Below, piece by piece: positions 28,096 to 39,480 of a stretch of DNA of 64,000 bases. Position 1 is the first letter of the stretch, and each line of letters opens with the position of its first letter. Source of the DNA: Straminergon stramineum. Taxonomy: Eukaryota; Streptophyta; Bryopsida; Hypnales; Calliergonaceae. The translations under genes were made by a program, and so were the position numbers. The stretch lies in the NCBI GenBank assembly GCA_963920665.1, contig OY987267.1, positions 9,548,001 through 9,612,000 on the forward strand. The letters are read 5' to 3'. The notes below the pieces were generated by a model. It searched no databases, was not told the origin of the DNA, and worked only from the letters and a program-made list of their open reading frames with translations.

Positions 28096-28804
28096 CAGTG
28101 GAAGCACCTAAAACCATCAGTATAAGCAATTCAATATAGTTGGAGGCACTTTGTGTTGGTAAAATATTTTTATAGTATTAATAATTGAAAATCATCAATT
28201 TTCAAAAAAATAAATAAGAATTTTTGAATATGGCATGTGCAAGCCCCGTAGTTAGCACCTAGGTCTTGGGATTTTATTTTCTTTCACTTTTGCTCATATT
28301 TAGTCTAATTTGTAGTTGAAAATACCAAAAAAGAGTGTTTACATTGTGTTTGGTAGAAGTCCCTATAAATATGGTGTATTAGTCCCAAAAGTTCAAAAAG
28401 TGCCTTAACCCCTCACCGCCGAAGGGGACAAAAAGCATCTTCAAATAAAATTCAAAGTACTATAACTTTTGCATCCGATGTCTGAATTCAATAAAACTTG
28501 TTGGTGATTTGTGCTCTCTCTTCTAGTTTGTGTGGTAAAATTTTTAGATCAATGCAATATTTTCTGAATTTTTGGAAGCCAATCAAAGTTCACCGGTTCA
28601 ATTTTAGTTCTCCAAACTCCATTTGATGGTTGCAACTTCAGGGGCTTGTATCTCCTTCATCTAATGTTCTTTTTCAATAAAATTTGTTGGATTATTTTTC
28701 CCTTTAAATCTACTTATTGTAGTAGAATTTGTATGTCAATCTAGATTGTTTTGAATATTTGGGAGCGATTTGAAGTTCAAAATCTTGACATTTTTGGATT
28801 ACAG
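28096..28804 (+). mobile_element. Left part of a hAT-like element
   Basis: It begins CAGTGGAAGCACCTAAAACC and continues with ATAAGCAATTCAATATAGTT and GGAGGCAC, matching both ends of the element at 17728-21160. A decayed hAT transposase C-terminus follows in the same orientation at 30064, after an inserted CACTA-like element. No right terminus was found. Part of it (28250-28390) is also related to 40430-40575. Confidence 0.6.
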
Positions 28805-30062
28805 CACTATAAGGAAATGCATTTCAAGATGACAAGTTTTTGACAGAGAATTGTCTGAAATGACAATAGTTATATTATTACTATCTCATCTTGTCAATTA
28901 GTGAGAACTTGTCAATTTTTTGTCAAGTTGTTGTCTAATTTATAGTTGATTTTTGGTTCTCTTCTCCCTATTTGCCAAAAATACAAAGATTTTGTTAGGA
29001 TTTTTTGTATATTTATCTTTTCATCAATTGGCATGGATATCTTAGCTTGAGTTTTATGTAGAAGTGAAACTCTTCATATATACATAGAGTGGTAGGAGGT
29101 AGAACAATCCATCTGAGATATGTCATTTAGAAGTTGCAAAGCTCTACCGCTCATAGTTGAGTTTGAAATAAGAATTGTATTAAACTAGAATTTTAGACCT
29201 CATTTGGGTATAGTAGAATAACTTTTCAAAAAAAACTTTGACCTAAGAAAAGTTCCTAAATCAGTTCAAGTTTCATGGACAAAAATCTGTTTGATGTTTT
29301 GATCCTCCAATCAAAAGTTATGAACAAATTTCAGAGAGGATGTTTGAAAAGGTAAAAAAAAATTCCCTTCCATCGCCCTTTTGAAATTTGTTCATAACTT
29401 TTGATTGGAGGATCAAAATATCAAATGGATTTTTAGATATGGAACTTGAATTGATTTCCCAACTTTTTTCAATTCAAAGTTTTTTTTGAAAAGTTATTCT
29501 ACTATGCCTAAATGAGGTCTAAAATTCTAGTTTTAATCCAATTCTAGTTTTAATCCAATTCTAGTTTTAATCCAATTCTTATTTCGAACTTAACTATGAG
29601 CGGTTGAGTTCTTGCAACTTCTAAATGACATATCCCATATGGGTTGTTCTATCTTCTACCACCCCATGTGTATATATAGAGTTCTCTTCTCTTTTGAAAT
29701 TCGCAAAACAAAAGTGGTTTATGAGGTGCAATGTCAAGATGTTAATTGGTTGTCTATATTTGCATTTTCACTTAATATAAGAAGGTTGAAATTTAAAGCA
29801 ATTTCAATTTTGATATTTTGTCTTTTACAAAAAAATAACGACACTTGTAACCATTGATTAGGCCATCGTGCTAGCATGGCAATGGGACAACTACCAAAGG
29901 AGGGGATTAGGGAATAGAAGTTGACAAAATTCTAGCAAAATAATAAAATAGTTGACAGAATTTTGTCAAATTATTGGCTGAATCTACAAGTTCCCATTGG
30001 CAAAGCAATTGACAAACTTTTTTCAATTTTTTGTCAAATAGGACACAATTTCCCTTGTAGTG
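28805..30062. mobile_element. CACTA-like element with a central ~0.6-kb palindrome
   Basis: The ends are CACTATAAGGAAATG (left) and, reverse complemented, CACTACAAGGGAAATTG (right), which is the CACTA/EnSpm signature. The subterminal regions share GACAA-rich motifs. The interior is dominated by two inverted arms (about 29045-29345 and 29375-29690) that share AGTTATTCTACTAT-like, TTGATTGGAGGATCAAAA and TTCTAAATGACATATC-like blocks around a ~40-bp centre. No transposase is present. The expected 2-3-bp target duplication is not seen (CAG on the left, TTT on the right), so the flanks may have changed. Confidence 0.7.
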
Positions 30063-30063
30063 T

Positions 30064-30489
30064 TTGAGTTTCACCTTACTTTCCTTTGTGGATGTGGTAG
30101 CTTGCAGGCGTGAATTCTTAGCCTTCAAATTGCAGTATACTATTGAATGGAGGGATAAGGATTTCAAGGATATTTGGGGCATGATTACATGGAATCATTC
30201 GTTGCAAACTAGGTATCATAACTTCTTTGTACTTGCTGAATTGGCTTGAGTGCAATGTGTATCTATTGCAACTTGTAAGAGAGCATTTAGTGTGCAAAAT
30301 CTAATCAATATCCATATTAGAAATAGGCTTAGTAGTAAGAATTTAGAAGCTATGCTTATAATTGCATTGGAAGGGCCAGATGAGGAGTTTCATCATGTCA
30401 TTGATGATGCCATCTCTTTGTGGAAAAATGAGAGTAAGTACCACTTCTTGTATGCTAATTCCTTGAGTTACTTATGTTCTTCAATTTGA
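30064..30489 (+). pseudogene. hAT transposase C-terminal (dimerisation) remnant
   Basis: The frame reads a pattern typical of the hAT dimerisation region: FAFK-type block (EFLAFKLQYT), IWGMITWNHSLQTRYHNFF, then after an in-frame TGA (30247-30249) VQCVSIATCKRAFSVQN, NRLSSKNLEAML, and a final acidic stretch ending at 30489. The one internal stop and the missing upstream catalytic part show decay. The same strand as the hAT-like terminus at 28096 suggests they are one element split by the CACTA-like insertion. Confidence 0.75.
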
Positions 30490-33035
30490 TCAAGTCCAAG
30501 TAATGTTTTTTGTTCATATGGTGCACCTCATTGTAAGAAAAGCCAATTGTTTTGACTTGCATGTTTTTTAGTACTAACCAGCCTCCTAAAAATGCTTGGA
30601 TCTTCTTTGGATCCTTGTTATTTTTGAAGGCTACATCCTTGGTCCCAAGATAGTGGGGGACCCAAGTTCAACTTCTACCAAGGATACTACATTTTACAAC
30701 ATGCATTAACCCTTCAAAAGTACAATACACAAAGACATAACTGATTGTACACGCTAAAGTTCGGAAATATGCCAAAGTGAAAATAAAAAACTTGGCACTT
30801 TGCTAAATGGCAAAGAAAATTGTAGGATTTAAACTGGAAAACAAAAGGCACTTTAGGTACTAAGCTTCCTAAAGGAAAAAAATTCTAAACCTTGTTATAA
30901 AAGGTCAGAAATGTACTAATTTTCCTATACAAAACTTCCTGGACTATGGTACAAGCACACCATCTAGTTACTCAAAATACCTAAGTATTTAGTCAGGCTT
31001 GCCATCTAGCTCCTTCAGATTCACTTAATCCTTACCTAATTTCCATCTGTCTACCAATTTCAAGCTCTAGAGTTGTGCACTCAAATCTTTGGACAATTCA
31101 CAAATTCAAGATTAGAATCCAAATGAGTGAGGTTTAACAATATATGTTAGCAAGTTAGAGTTGGAGTTGAAAGAGAGAAGTCACAAGTGAAGGGAAACCA
31201 TTCATTTGGAATATTTAGCTCATTTCCCAAGGTTTGGAAGTAGGTTTAAAGACAAATAGAAAAAACAAAGAGAGAGAATAGTTGAATTTTTAGATTCTAA
31301 GAAATAGTCATTAAGGTAAACGAGCCTATAACAAGCAAATTGCCTAATGCAATCATCAAGGAAACCACCTATTAGAGTCTTACATCAACCCATGGCAAAT
31401 TTTTTGTGATAAATGAGATTAGGACTACATTAGGCTGATTTGTGGCCATAATCTTGTCTTGGAATATGGTCATGGAGTTATTAGTAACTGTCATAGGGCA
31501 CCTACACCATTCAAGTGTAAATTGGTCATAAGAAGTTATTTTTTTATTCCTTCATGTTGTAGCCATGTTAGGAAATGTTGTAGCCATTTTAGAAAATGTT
31601 GTGACTGCTTTAGGTGGTAAGATGACCATTATGGGAATCCTTTTTGCTGATTTGGGGTAGTCTACAGACTTTGTTGGGCTAATTGGGCTGTACACTTCAA
31701 AAATTCATAAAAAATTCTTACTTTGTCCAAAAAATAAAATTTCAATTGCTTCCTTCAATTCTCACATATGTCTATGTATGGAAAAAAATCTAAACCATTT
31801 TGCTAATGGCAACAGTACAGACCACTCATTTTGCTTGTCATAGGCAGGTTTACCTTAGTTAGTAGAAGTCAAATCTACTTGTCTTCAAGCATTTGTTTGT
31901 TTCTTGAAAAATTAGCAAGGAATTTAAAGATTTGATTTGGTAGGATTTAATTAGTTTACAAAAATACTTTGGAAGAGAGAGGAAAAGAAGGAATATAAAA
32001 GAAAAAGAAAAGAAGGGGTATTGGAGCAAGAAGAAAGGAGTTAGGCAGTTAGCCCTCATCCAACCACATAAACACAACTTTCAAATACCAAAAACTACGA
32101 CATAGAAGTAGAAGGAGTGCACAACGATATTGGAATTATGTCAAATGAAGTTGGGAACGTCAAATCCGTCAAGGTTGAGGTTAGCTTGTGAATCCTTATT
32201 TTTCAAATTGCTTGATTTTTGCAAAAATAATTAGATCAATATTAAATATTAGCACCAAAAACTTAAACTAGATTCAGACCATTAAGACTATTCATAAATT
32301 AGGATTTGAATTTAAAAATAATTAGAAAAAGTCATTAAACATCAAAAATAGACAAAAACTCCAAAAGTTATGCTTGGATAAAAAGTAGTTAAAAAGTGGA
32401 TGAAAAATGAGAAATTCATCTAAAAGAATTTTTAAAAATATTAGAATCTAGAATAAAAGTAGAAGTCGAAAGTGAAAAAGAAAAGCCAATTTCAAAAGTA
32501 AAAGGCAAAAGAAATTGATGGATGAAGCTTGATGAACCGGTTGGTGGTTAAACTTCATTTGTGAATAATTTTTGCTAGGAAAGTCAAAAGTGTAAGTGTT
32601 AAACCTTTTCTAGAAGGTAAATTTCTTAAATCTTAACTCTTACTTAAAAATATTTTTGACTCAAAGATAGCAAGTAGGATTAATTGTTAAAAGATGTAGT
32701 TAAACCAATAAAGAATTACAAAGAATCTTTTGAAGGAATCTTAGGAACAGGCTAGGTTTAGAATCTTTTAGAGCATAATTTCAGAGTTCCAAAACTTATT
32801 TGACCATAGGAGTTAGGTTAGTGTTGAAGAAGTTAGACTAGGATGAAGAATTGATCATAGTTAGGGAGGATTTGGATGAAAGTCAATTATAATTGACTAA
32901 ATCAAATGAAAAACAAAAAGTAGGTAGAAGATAAAAAAATAGAAAATAATCCAAAAACTAAAAGTAAATTTTGATAGTTAGAACATTAGAAATCAACAAA
33001 TGAAGTTTTAGAAGGTAGTCTTAGTGTTAAACTTC
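30490..33035. other. AT-rich repeat debris
   Basis: No gene recognised. At 32440-32570 the minus strand resembles 61970-62075 (TTCATCCA-rich blocks followed by TTTCTTTT and TTGRCTTTTTCTTT-like runs), so part is an inverted fragment of the TTTACCCACCC repeat family. The remainder shows only short ORFs and no domain signatures. Confidence 0.45.
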
Positions 33036-33038
33036 ATC

Positions 33039-34135
33039 CACTAGAAGAAAAATGCGTCCACTACAATCAATTGCCTTGCAACTATGGTCCTATGCAATTG
33101 ACCTACAACTACAATCCTCTGTATTTGCACCAACTTTGACATAGTTACACTATAGTTGCAAAATAATCACAAATTAGTTGCAAAATTTAGTTATGGTTAC
33201 ATGAATGAAACAAAAAAGTTGATGTGAGGTATTTTACATCCAATATTCATCAAAATTGTCGACGTGGACAATTTTACATTTTGTAGAGTCTAATGTGTCG
33301 ATTTACAATTGCATATAATCTAAATTTGATACCAATTCAATTAGAAAGCACCCCCAGTGCAATTAGAGTGCAACTAGACTACAACTATAGTACAATCAAA
33401 CTACAATTGCAATTCGACTAGAATTTGACTAAAAAATGACTAGATTTGAACTAGAATACAACTAGAATGCAACTAGAAAACAACAAAATTGCAACTAGAG
33501 AACAACTAGCTTGCAACTAAGAAACAACTAAAATGCAACTACTATTAATTAAAGTCTTTCATTAATTGTCCCATATCAAATGATAGTCAAGAATACCATT
33601 AGGTTAGACATATAACAATTGTAAGTTATAGCATTCTTGTGTAATGAATTTTGGTTACAAAATTCTAATACTTTTATATGTTGTAGATTTCTATAATCTA
33701 TAAAAATCTATAAAAAATTAAAGTTTAGAATTTTTTGGGATTTGGCAATCTATAAAAAAAGATAGATTTGATATTCTAAATCTACAAATCGATGAATTAC
33801 ACACAAGTTGTAAATAAGTCATAAACTAGTTGCACACCACTCGCAAACTAGTTGCACACTAGTTGCAAACCAATTGCACATCAATTGCAAACCATCCGCA
33901 CACAAATAACTTACACATTGGCAACTATGTCAAAAGAGTTCATCGACGAACTTTCAAGCAAGTTGTCGGATGAGAAACAACTTTGAAATTTTTTGCAATT
34001 GCTTTGCAACTAATGCAACTTGTTCGTTGTTCATTACGATCTCTAAATTATCACGTAGTTATAAACGTCTCATGCAACTACAAAACTAGTTGCAAATAGT
34101 GGATAGTTGCAGAATCCCTCATTTTTTTTCTAATG
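33039..34135. mobile_element. CACTA-like non-autonomous element, 1,097 bp, 3-bp TSD
   Basis: The left end is CACTAGAAGAAAAATG; the right end, reverse complemented, is CATTAGAAAAAAAATGAG. The element is flanked by ATC on both sides (33036-33038 and 34136-34138). Subterminal zones are packed with a short motif: GCAACTAG/GCAACTA direct at 33400-33540 and its inverse CTAGTTGCA at 33820-33890 and 34080-34100. Multiple subterminal motif copies are characteristic of CACTA transposase-binding regions. No transposase is encoded. Confidence 0.85.
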
Positions 34136-34138
34136 ATC

Positions 34139-34527
34139 CCTAGATATCTTTTAGAAAATTAAGTCAAACTTAAAGTTCTTTATCATTTTGGAATAGACAA
34201 AATAAGCCCTCCAACTTTGGCTATTTAACTCTTCCACTTGGCTAACATTCATTGGACTTTAGTTTTGGCTATCTTAGCGAAAATAATCCCGATTCACTAA
34301 TTTAATGGATTTGGTTAGTTTTTGCAATAAGGAAGTATAAGTAGAAAACAAAAACTAAAGATCCATTGCTTGGAAGGTGTAACTGGATTACACATTGTAG
34401 ACACTCATAGGATATTTTATATGACAAAAACAACCAAGAATTCAGTTGTGTTCTCCTTATTCCAAGATTGGGAATAAAGTGTCCACAACATGTAATTTCT
34501 ATGAATTTTCAAAATAGTAGGTAGTCT
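34139..34527. other. Spacer, nothing recognised
   Basis: AT-rich, no ORF over 60 codons, no terminal repeats. It lies between a CACTA-like element and an LTR-like unit. Confidence 0.4.
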
Positions 34528-36560
34528 TGTGAGCTCCCAATTCGTCACTTGGGACTCATAACTTTCTTTTTTTTCAAATTTCGCAATTTAGGAGGTAATT
34601 AGATGTAAAAAGCCTCAAATAGAGCTTAAGGCTAAAATAGGTTGTGACATTAGGTGTTTGGCCTCATTTAGGATTTTACGTTTAGTAACACCTCAAATGC
34701 CTATGTGTAATTGTATACATAGGTTAGAACCCAAAATAGTGGAAGTTAGAAGGTTTGAGTGAAGTTGCCCAACGGTAGCCAAACCTACTAAGCCAATAGC
34801 TCAATCTAGCTAGAATTGAGCTAAAGAAACCCTGTGAGATACCTAGATAGGTCTCCATTTCCCTATTCTACCATTGAAACCATAAAGGCTCCCATTGTTG
34901 GCATTGTAGGGGTTACTATGCCAAGACTAGCTTGTGGAGGAATCTACAAGCCCCGGATGTGGATCTAGAGTCTAGAGCATGTCAAAGGGTTGAAAGTAAA
35001 GTTCATTCACCAAGATTCCCTTGTATGTAAAAGATTCCCTATTTTCTACGTATTTAGTGAAAGGTAGGATTTATCCTCCCCATCCCTACATATACAAAGT
35101 AAGAATATGAGCTTTTATGGCCATTGTGGGATTCCTTGAGAGGTCCCATAAAAAGTCTTAGAATTTTCTGACTTGCAAAAATATTCTTTTTGGATGGTCA
35201 ATTGCCGAAATCCACTATGGGAAATTTTTGGAAATTTTCCGGAGGTTGGTAAAATCTTACTAAAAATCAGGGTAAGTTTTTTTATGTTAATAAAGTTCTC
35301 CGACAAGTTTCACGATACTCCGATAGCAGGAAGTGCATGAACTGAGAGGTTCCTTCGAAATTAAATGACATGAGTACGTGACAATGCGGTCGAGGAGTTG
35401 ACTGGCATTTCAGGAGTTCATAGAGTCGAATCGAAGTCAATGAAAGGTCTTTTTTTAACCCCTTGGACCTTCCAAATCACCTTGGCCAATCACCTTCCTC
35501 GTAAAAAGGCAACCTCCAAAAGTCGAAAGATAGATTCTCAATCCTTTTTTTACTAGAGTTGGTGTTGGATTTCAATGGGTTTTTTGCAAAGGAAAAAGGG
35601 GCAATGGCTACCACCAGGCTAAGAATGGCCTTTTGGAGCCAATGGCACAATCCATTTACCAATCGGAGTTAAACTCCAAAAGTTAGAAAGTGGACCACCT
35701 TAGAAGTTAGGAAGTCTACATTCTAGTTATGACTGTAGATCTCTTGAAGGTTAGGATTTGAGGTTCCCATCTTGAAGATGGGATTTTTGGCTTGTGGTTG
35801 GTGTGGAGCTAGGAGGTCAAAGCCCTAGTATAGGTAAAAATCTCAAAGAGATCTAGGGTTATGTCAACACCCTAGTATAGGTAAAAATCTCAAGGAAATC
35901 TAGGGTTTAGGGTTCCCATTCATGGGAACAGAATTCTCGGCTTGTAACTTAGAGAAGAAGAAGGGTGCCCGATCGCCTATAAAAAGGACACTCTTCTCCT
36001 CTCATTTCACCCCTATTTTGTATTTGGATTCGTTGAATTCACCTTGTTGGAACTTTTGGCGTTTAGGCAAAAATCTTGGCGGTGTTTGTCTTCTTGATGA
36101 TTTTCGCTTTTTTTTTGCTAGTCCTTTTGCAAGTGTAGAGGTTTTGGGGTCCTTTAGCACTTGGTATCGTCTTGTTCTTTTATCATCCTTGGCATTGTGT
36201 TCCTTTGTGGTCGTTTGTCTTCAGTTTCTAAAGTTACAAGTGTCTATTCCTACTAACCTTGGAGAAGGTGTGTGGCCTTCCCCTCTTGGGTCTTGTCCCC
36301 TCTTTTAGGAAGTTTTTAGATGTCCATTAGTCCCTCATATTAACCCTAAAGCCAACCCCCTACTGTACCTTGGCGATGCCGCTTTGAAGGGCCTTTAGTT
36401 TGATTTGAGTCTCTTACTAACCATTGTTACACTAACTGTTTTCAGTTGTCACAGGGTTGTGAAGGTCTCTTAAATTCCATGTCCTACTAACTTTGTCTTA
36501 CCTTTGTATGTTTTAGCATGGTTCCAAGTGGGATGGTGAAGCTTTAGACCCCTTAGGTCC
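34528..36560 (+). mobile_element. LTR-like unit, family L, copy 1
   Basis: It begins TGTGAGCTCCCAATTCGTCA and is colinear with copies at 42084 and 44034. It carries a TATA box (TATAAAAAG, 35978-35986) followed by a CTCTTCTCCTCTCA initiator-like stretch, as expected of an LTR promoter. The shared 3' part includes AACCCCCTACTGTACCTTGG and ACTAACTTTGTCTTACC. The 3' boundary is uncertain (about 36,520-36,560). No gag, protease, integrase or reverse transcriptase motif was found, so this is a solo LTR or part of a non-coding element. Confidence 0.6.
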
Positions 36561-36880
36561 CTAGAGTCTTAGATTATGTGTTAAATGTCTTACTAACGAC
36601 GGAACCTTGAACCCTTAAGTAACTCCAAGTCTTAGATTTGGTATTAAACCCAAATCAATGGCAAAGCTTTGATCCTAACCGGTGTTCACCTCCAAAGTTT
36701 AGTTTTTAAAATATTTTGGAAATAAACCCAAGTTTAGTACCCAAAATTAGGAAGTAGGTCTTAGTGTGTTCAAGCCTAGAAGTTTCTCTCACACATGCTA
36801 GTTCCATCCATCCCTTAGAAGCCCTATTTCGTATTCCATGGGGGATGAGGCCTAGGTCAACTCAAACTAGCTAGAACAAT
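36561..36880. other. Spacer between LTR-like repeats
   Basis: Probably internal or flanking sequence of an LTR-like element. No ORF or motif recognised. Confidence 0.35.
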
Positions 36881-37897
36881 CAAGCTAGCCTAGTCCATAT
36901 GAGGCTCTCGCAGCGTAAGGCCCCGACCAGCTTAGAGGCCCTAGCCAACTAGGCCCTAGCAACACAAAGGCTTCGATTAGTACATGGCCTCTAGCCAACC
37001 AAGTTGTTGTTCCTTTTTTTCCTAGACTAGGGTGCAATAGGGAGGGTAGAAAATAGAGTGGATTAGAGGGGAAATAGAGAAGAGATAAAGAGTAGAAAAT
37101 AGGGTAGACTAGAGGGGAAATAGAGAAGAGACAAAGAGTAGAAAATAGGGTAGAATAGGGGGCTGAGTAAAACACTAACATTCTTCTTTCCATTGTAGTT
37201 CGCTTGAATCCACGAAAATAGAGTACAGTCATGGCCTAGGGGCGGGTAGCACCTCTAGAGTAGGAGTTCAGGTCAGGTTTAGCACTACAATCACAGAGTA
37301 GAAGTCGAGGGGGTTCCAAGAGTATAAAATACACTCCAAACCGATTTATAACAAGGAAGTTATGAGCGGATGAGGTTTGGAATTCAAAATGGATGAAGTG
37401 GGGTGAAATTCATCCATCCAAGACCAAACTTGGAATGCATATACTAGTTGATAGGGTAGGACTAGGGTCTAAAAATCAGGATCGTTTGAATTGGGGAGAA
37501 GGCCCAAGGGGGTGGATGAAGTTCAAAAAGCCTCTTCAAGGGTTAAACTTCATCCAGACATAGGTCCTTGTGGGAACATCCAATTTCTAGGCATTTTAGG
37601 TTTTTAGAAATGGCATGACCTGATCTAAAAGATAGTTGTAGTGGATTTAGATCACTTTTAGTTCTACTAGGAAGCCATAGCAATCGAGGGATCGAGGTAG
37701 TTGGAGTAATTCTATACATAGGATGGTTTGGGGTTCATTGGTGTATGATAGTATTTAGGAAGCTTAGAAAAGAACCACTGCTTGGAGGGCACAATGGACT
37801 GACATTAGGCACCCGTTAGAGTAGAAATCACCCTTGAAAATACAAGAATTTGGTTGTGCTTGTATATTTGTCAAGGGTGGGTAAATATCCGCTCACA
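36881..37897 (-). mobile_element. LTR-like unit, family M, copy 1 (inverted)
   Basis: On the minus strand it starts TGTGAGCGGATATTTACCCA at 37897 and runs through GGCTTTTTGAACTTCATCCA, GGGCCTTCTCC and a pyrimidine-rich tract, colinear with 46901-47790 and 62675-64000. Several GGATGAAGTTT blocks recur inside. An ORF of 115 codons in the pyrimidine-rich part is low complexity and not credited. Confidence 0.6.
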
Positions 37898-38814
37898 TGT
37901 GCACAAACACATCGTACAAAGATCAAATTGTGGCAAAATAAGAGATAATATGTCATAAGTCAACAATGAGCCCTATAATTGGCGAGCAATCTAACCACAC
38001 CAAGACACAATAACTCTAGATCAATAGTGGATACTATAGTCATAGGAAAAACAACTTGTGACTTATGACGCATGTCACAATTATGAGAAAATCCTACAAG
38101 TAATGATAGAAATGTGTAAAATATTCTATGACCACAAGCATTGAACATTGGCGACATCTATAGCCTAGCAAAGAAAATAAATACCTATAATACACAAATA
38201 CACTAGGTGTAGAAAGTAGTTTTACACCCACTTCTTTACTCACCCCCTCTCTTGGTATCAAAGTCTCTTTCACACTAGTGAACTCAGTGGCCTTCTCCAA
38301 AAAACCAACAAGTATCCAAGGAAAACTCTACATAGATAAAGATGCTTATCCATGCCCTGACACACAATTGAAACAAACCTACTTGCTAGCTAGAATTTTT
38401 TACAATGGCAAACTCAAATAATTCGTATGCCACATAGTAGAACAATAGTGTACAATACCATAATAGCAATGCAATTGGCGCTTCCACACAACTTACATTT
38501 CAGTCTTGTTGAAATTTGTAAATAGCTTATATTATCTTGCCATCAATGTGAGGCAAATGACACAATGTCAAGTACAAAGGATTTGTGTTGAGAAAACATT
38601 GGTTTTCTAATTGCAACTATATTTGGCCCCAAATATAAAGGATCCCATCATCAAGTGGAAAACAAACCCCATAAAATGTTTCAAGCCATTCATACTTGAA
38701 TAAATTTCACATAGTGTTATGTAAATAAAAGAAAATACAACAAAATTATATAAAAATAAGAAGAGTTATGTATGAACCCCAAAAGTCTTTTGAAGAAGTA
38801 TCAAATACTTAGTT
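37898..38814. other. AT-rich spacer, nothing recognised
   Basis: Short minus-strand ORFs only (68 codons or fewer). No terminal repeats or domains seen. Confidence 0.4.
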
Positions 38815-39480
38815 GAGTGCCAAATTTGTTTAAAATGAAAAGTGTAACAACTTTTCAAGAACTAACATATAAATTCATAAATCTTTCAAATTTCAATTCA
38901 GAAGTTCATAAAATCCAACTTTTAAAGTCGATCAAAGTTTCATCTCTTCAATTCAAAAGCAACTCCTCATTACTCTACCTTCAAGTCTATAACTTTTACT
39001 TCCTAACTTCAAATTGAGAGTGTGAAAGCTTTTAAGATAACTAATACAAATATCTACAAAAATCTAAAATTTAGTTCAAAATATAATAGTTTTTTACTTT
39101 TATAGTTGGTCAAATATTTCTTTTTTCAATTCAAAAGTAGTTCTTTACAACTTACTCATAAGCCCATATCTCTCACTTATTAACTCCAAACTAAACATGT
39201 AATATTTATTATAATAACTTACAAAAATACCTACATTCTCTTCAAATTCAACCCAAAATATGATATTGTCCAAATTTCATAGCTAATCAAAATTCTCTCT
39301 TAAATTTAAAGTTAATTCATTACTATTTTATTTCTTAATTCATAACTTTTGTATCTGAGTTCCAGATTATGAGAGAGAGATATCTCTATGAAAAGCTAGA
39401 AATTCAATACATAGTCATACTAAATCTCAAAAGTAAGTACTTTCTCACCAAACAATTATGAGCACTTGAAAATTCTACCT
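38815..39480. repeat. Diverged ~180-bp tandem repeat, three to four copies
   Basis: Blocks built around TATAACTTTTACTTCCTAAC, CAAATT and TTCAATTCAAAAG recur near 38987, 39169 and 39342 at a spacing of about 175-185 bp. Divergence is high, so this is an old array. Confidence 0.55.
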
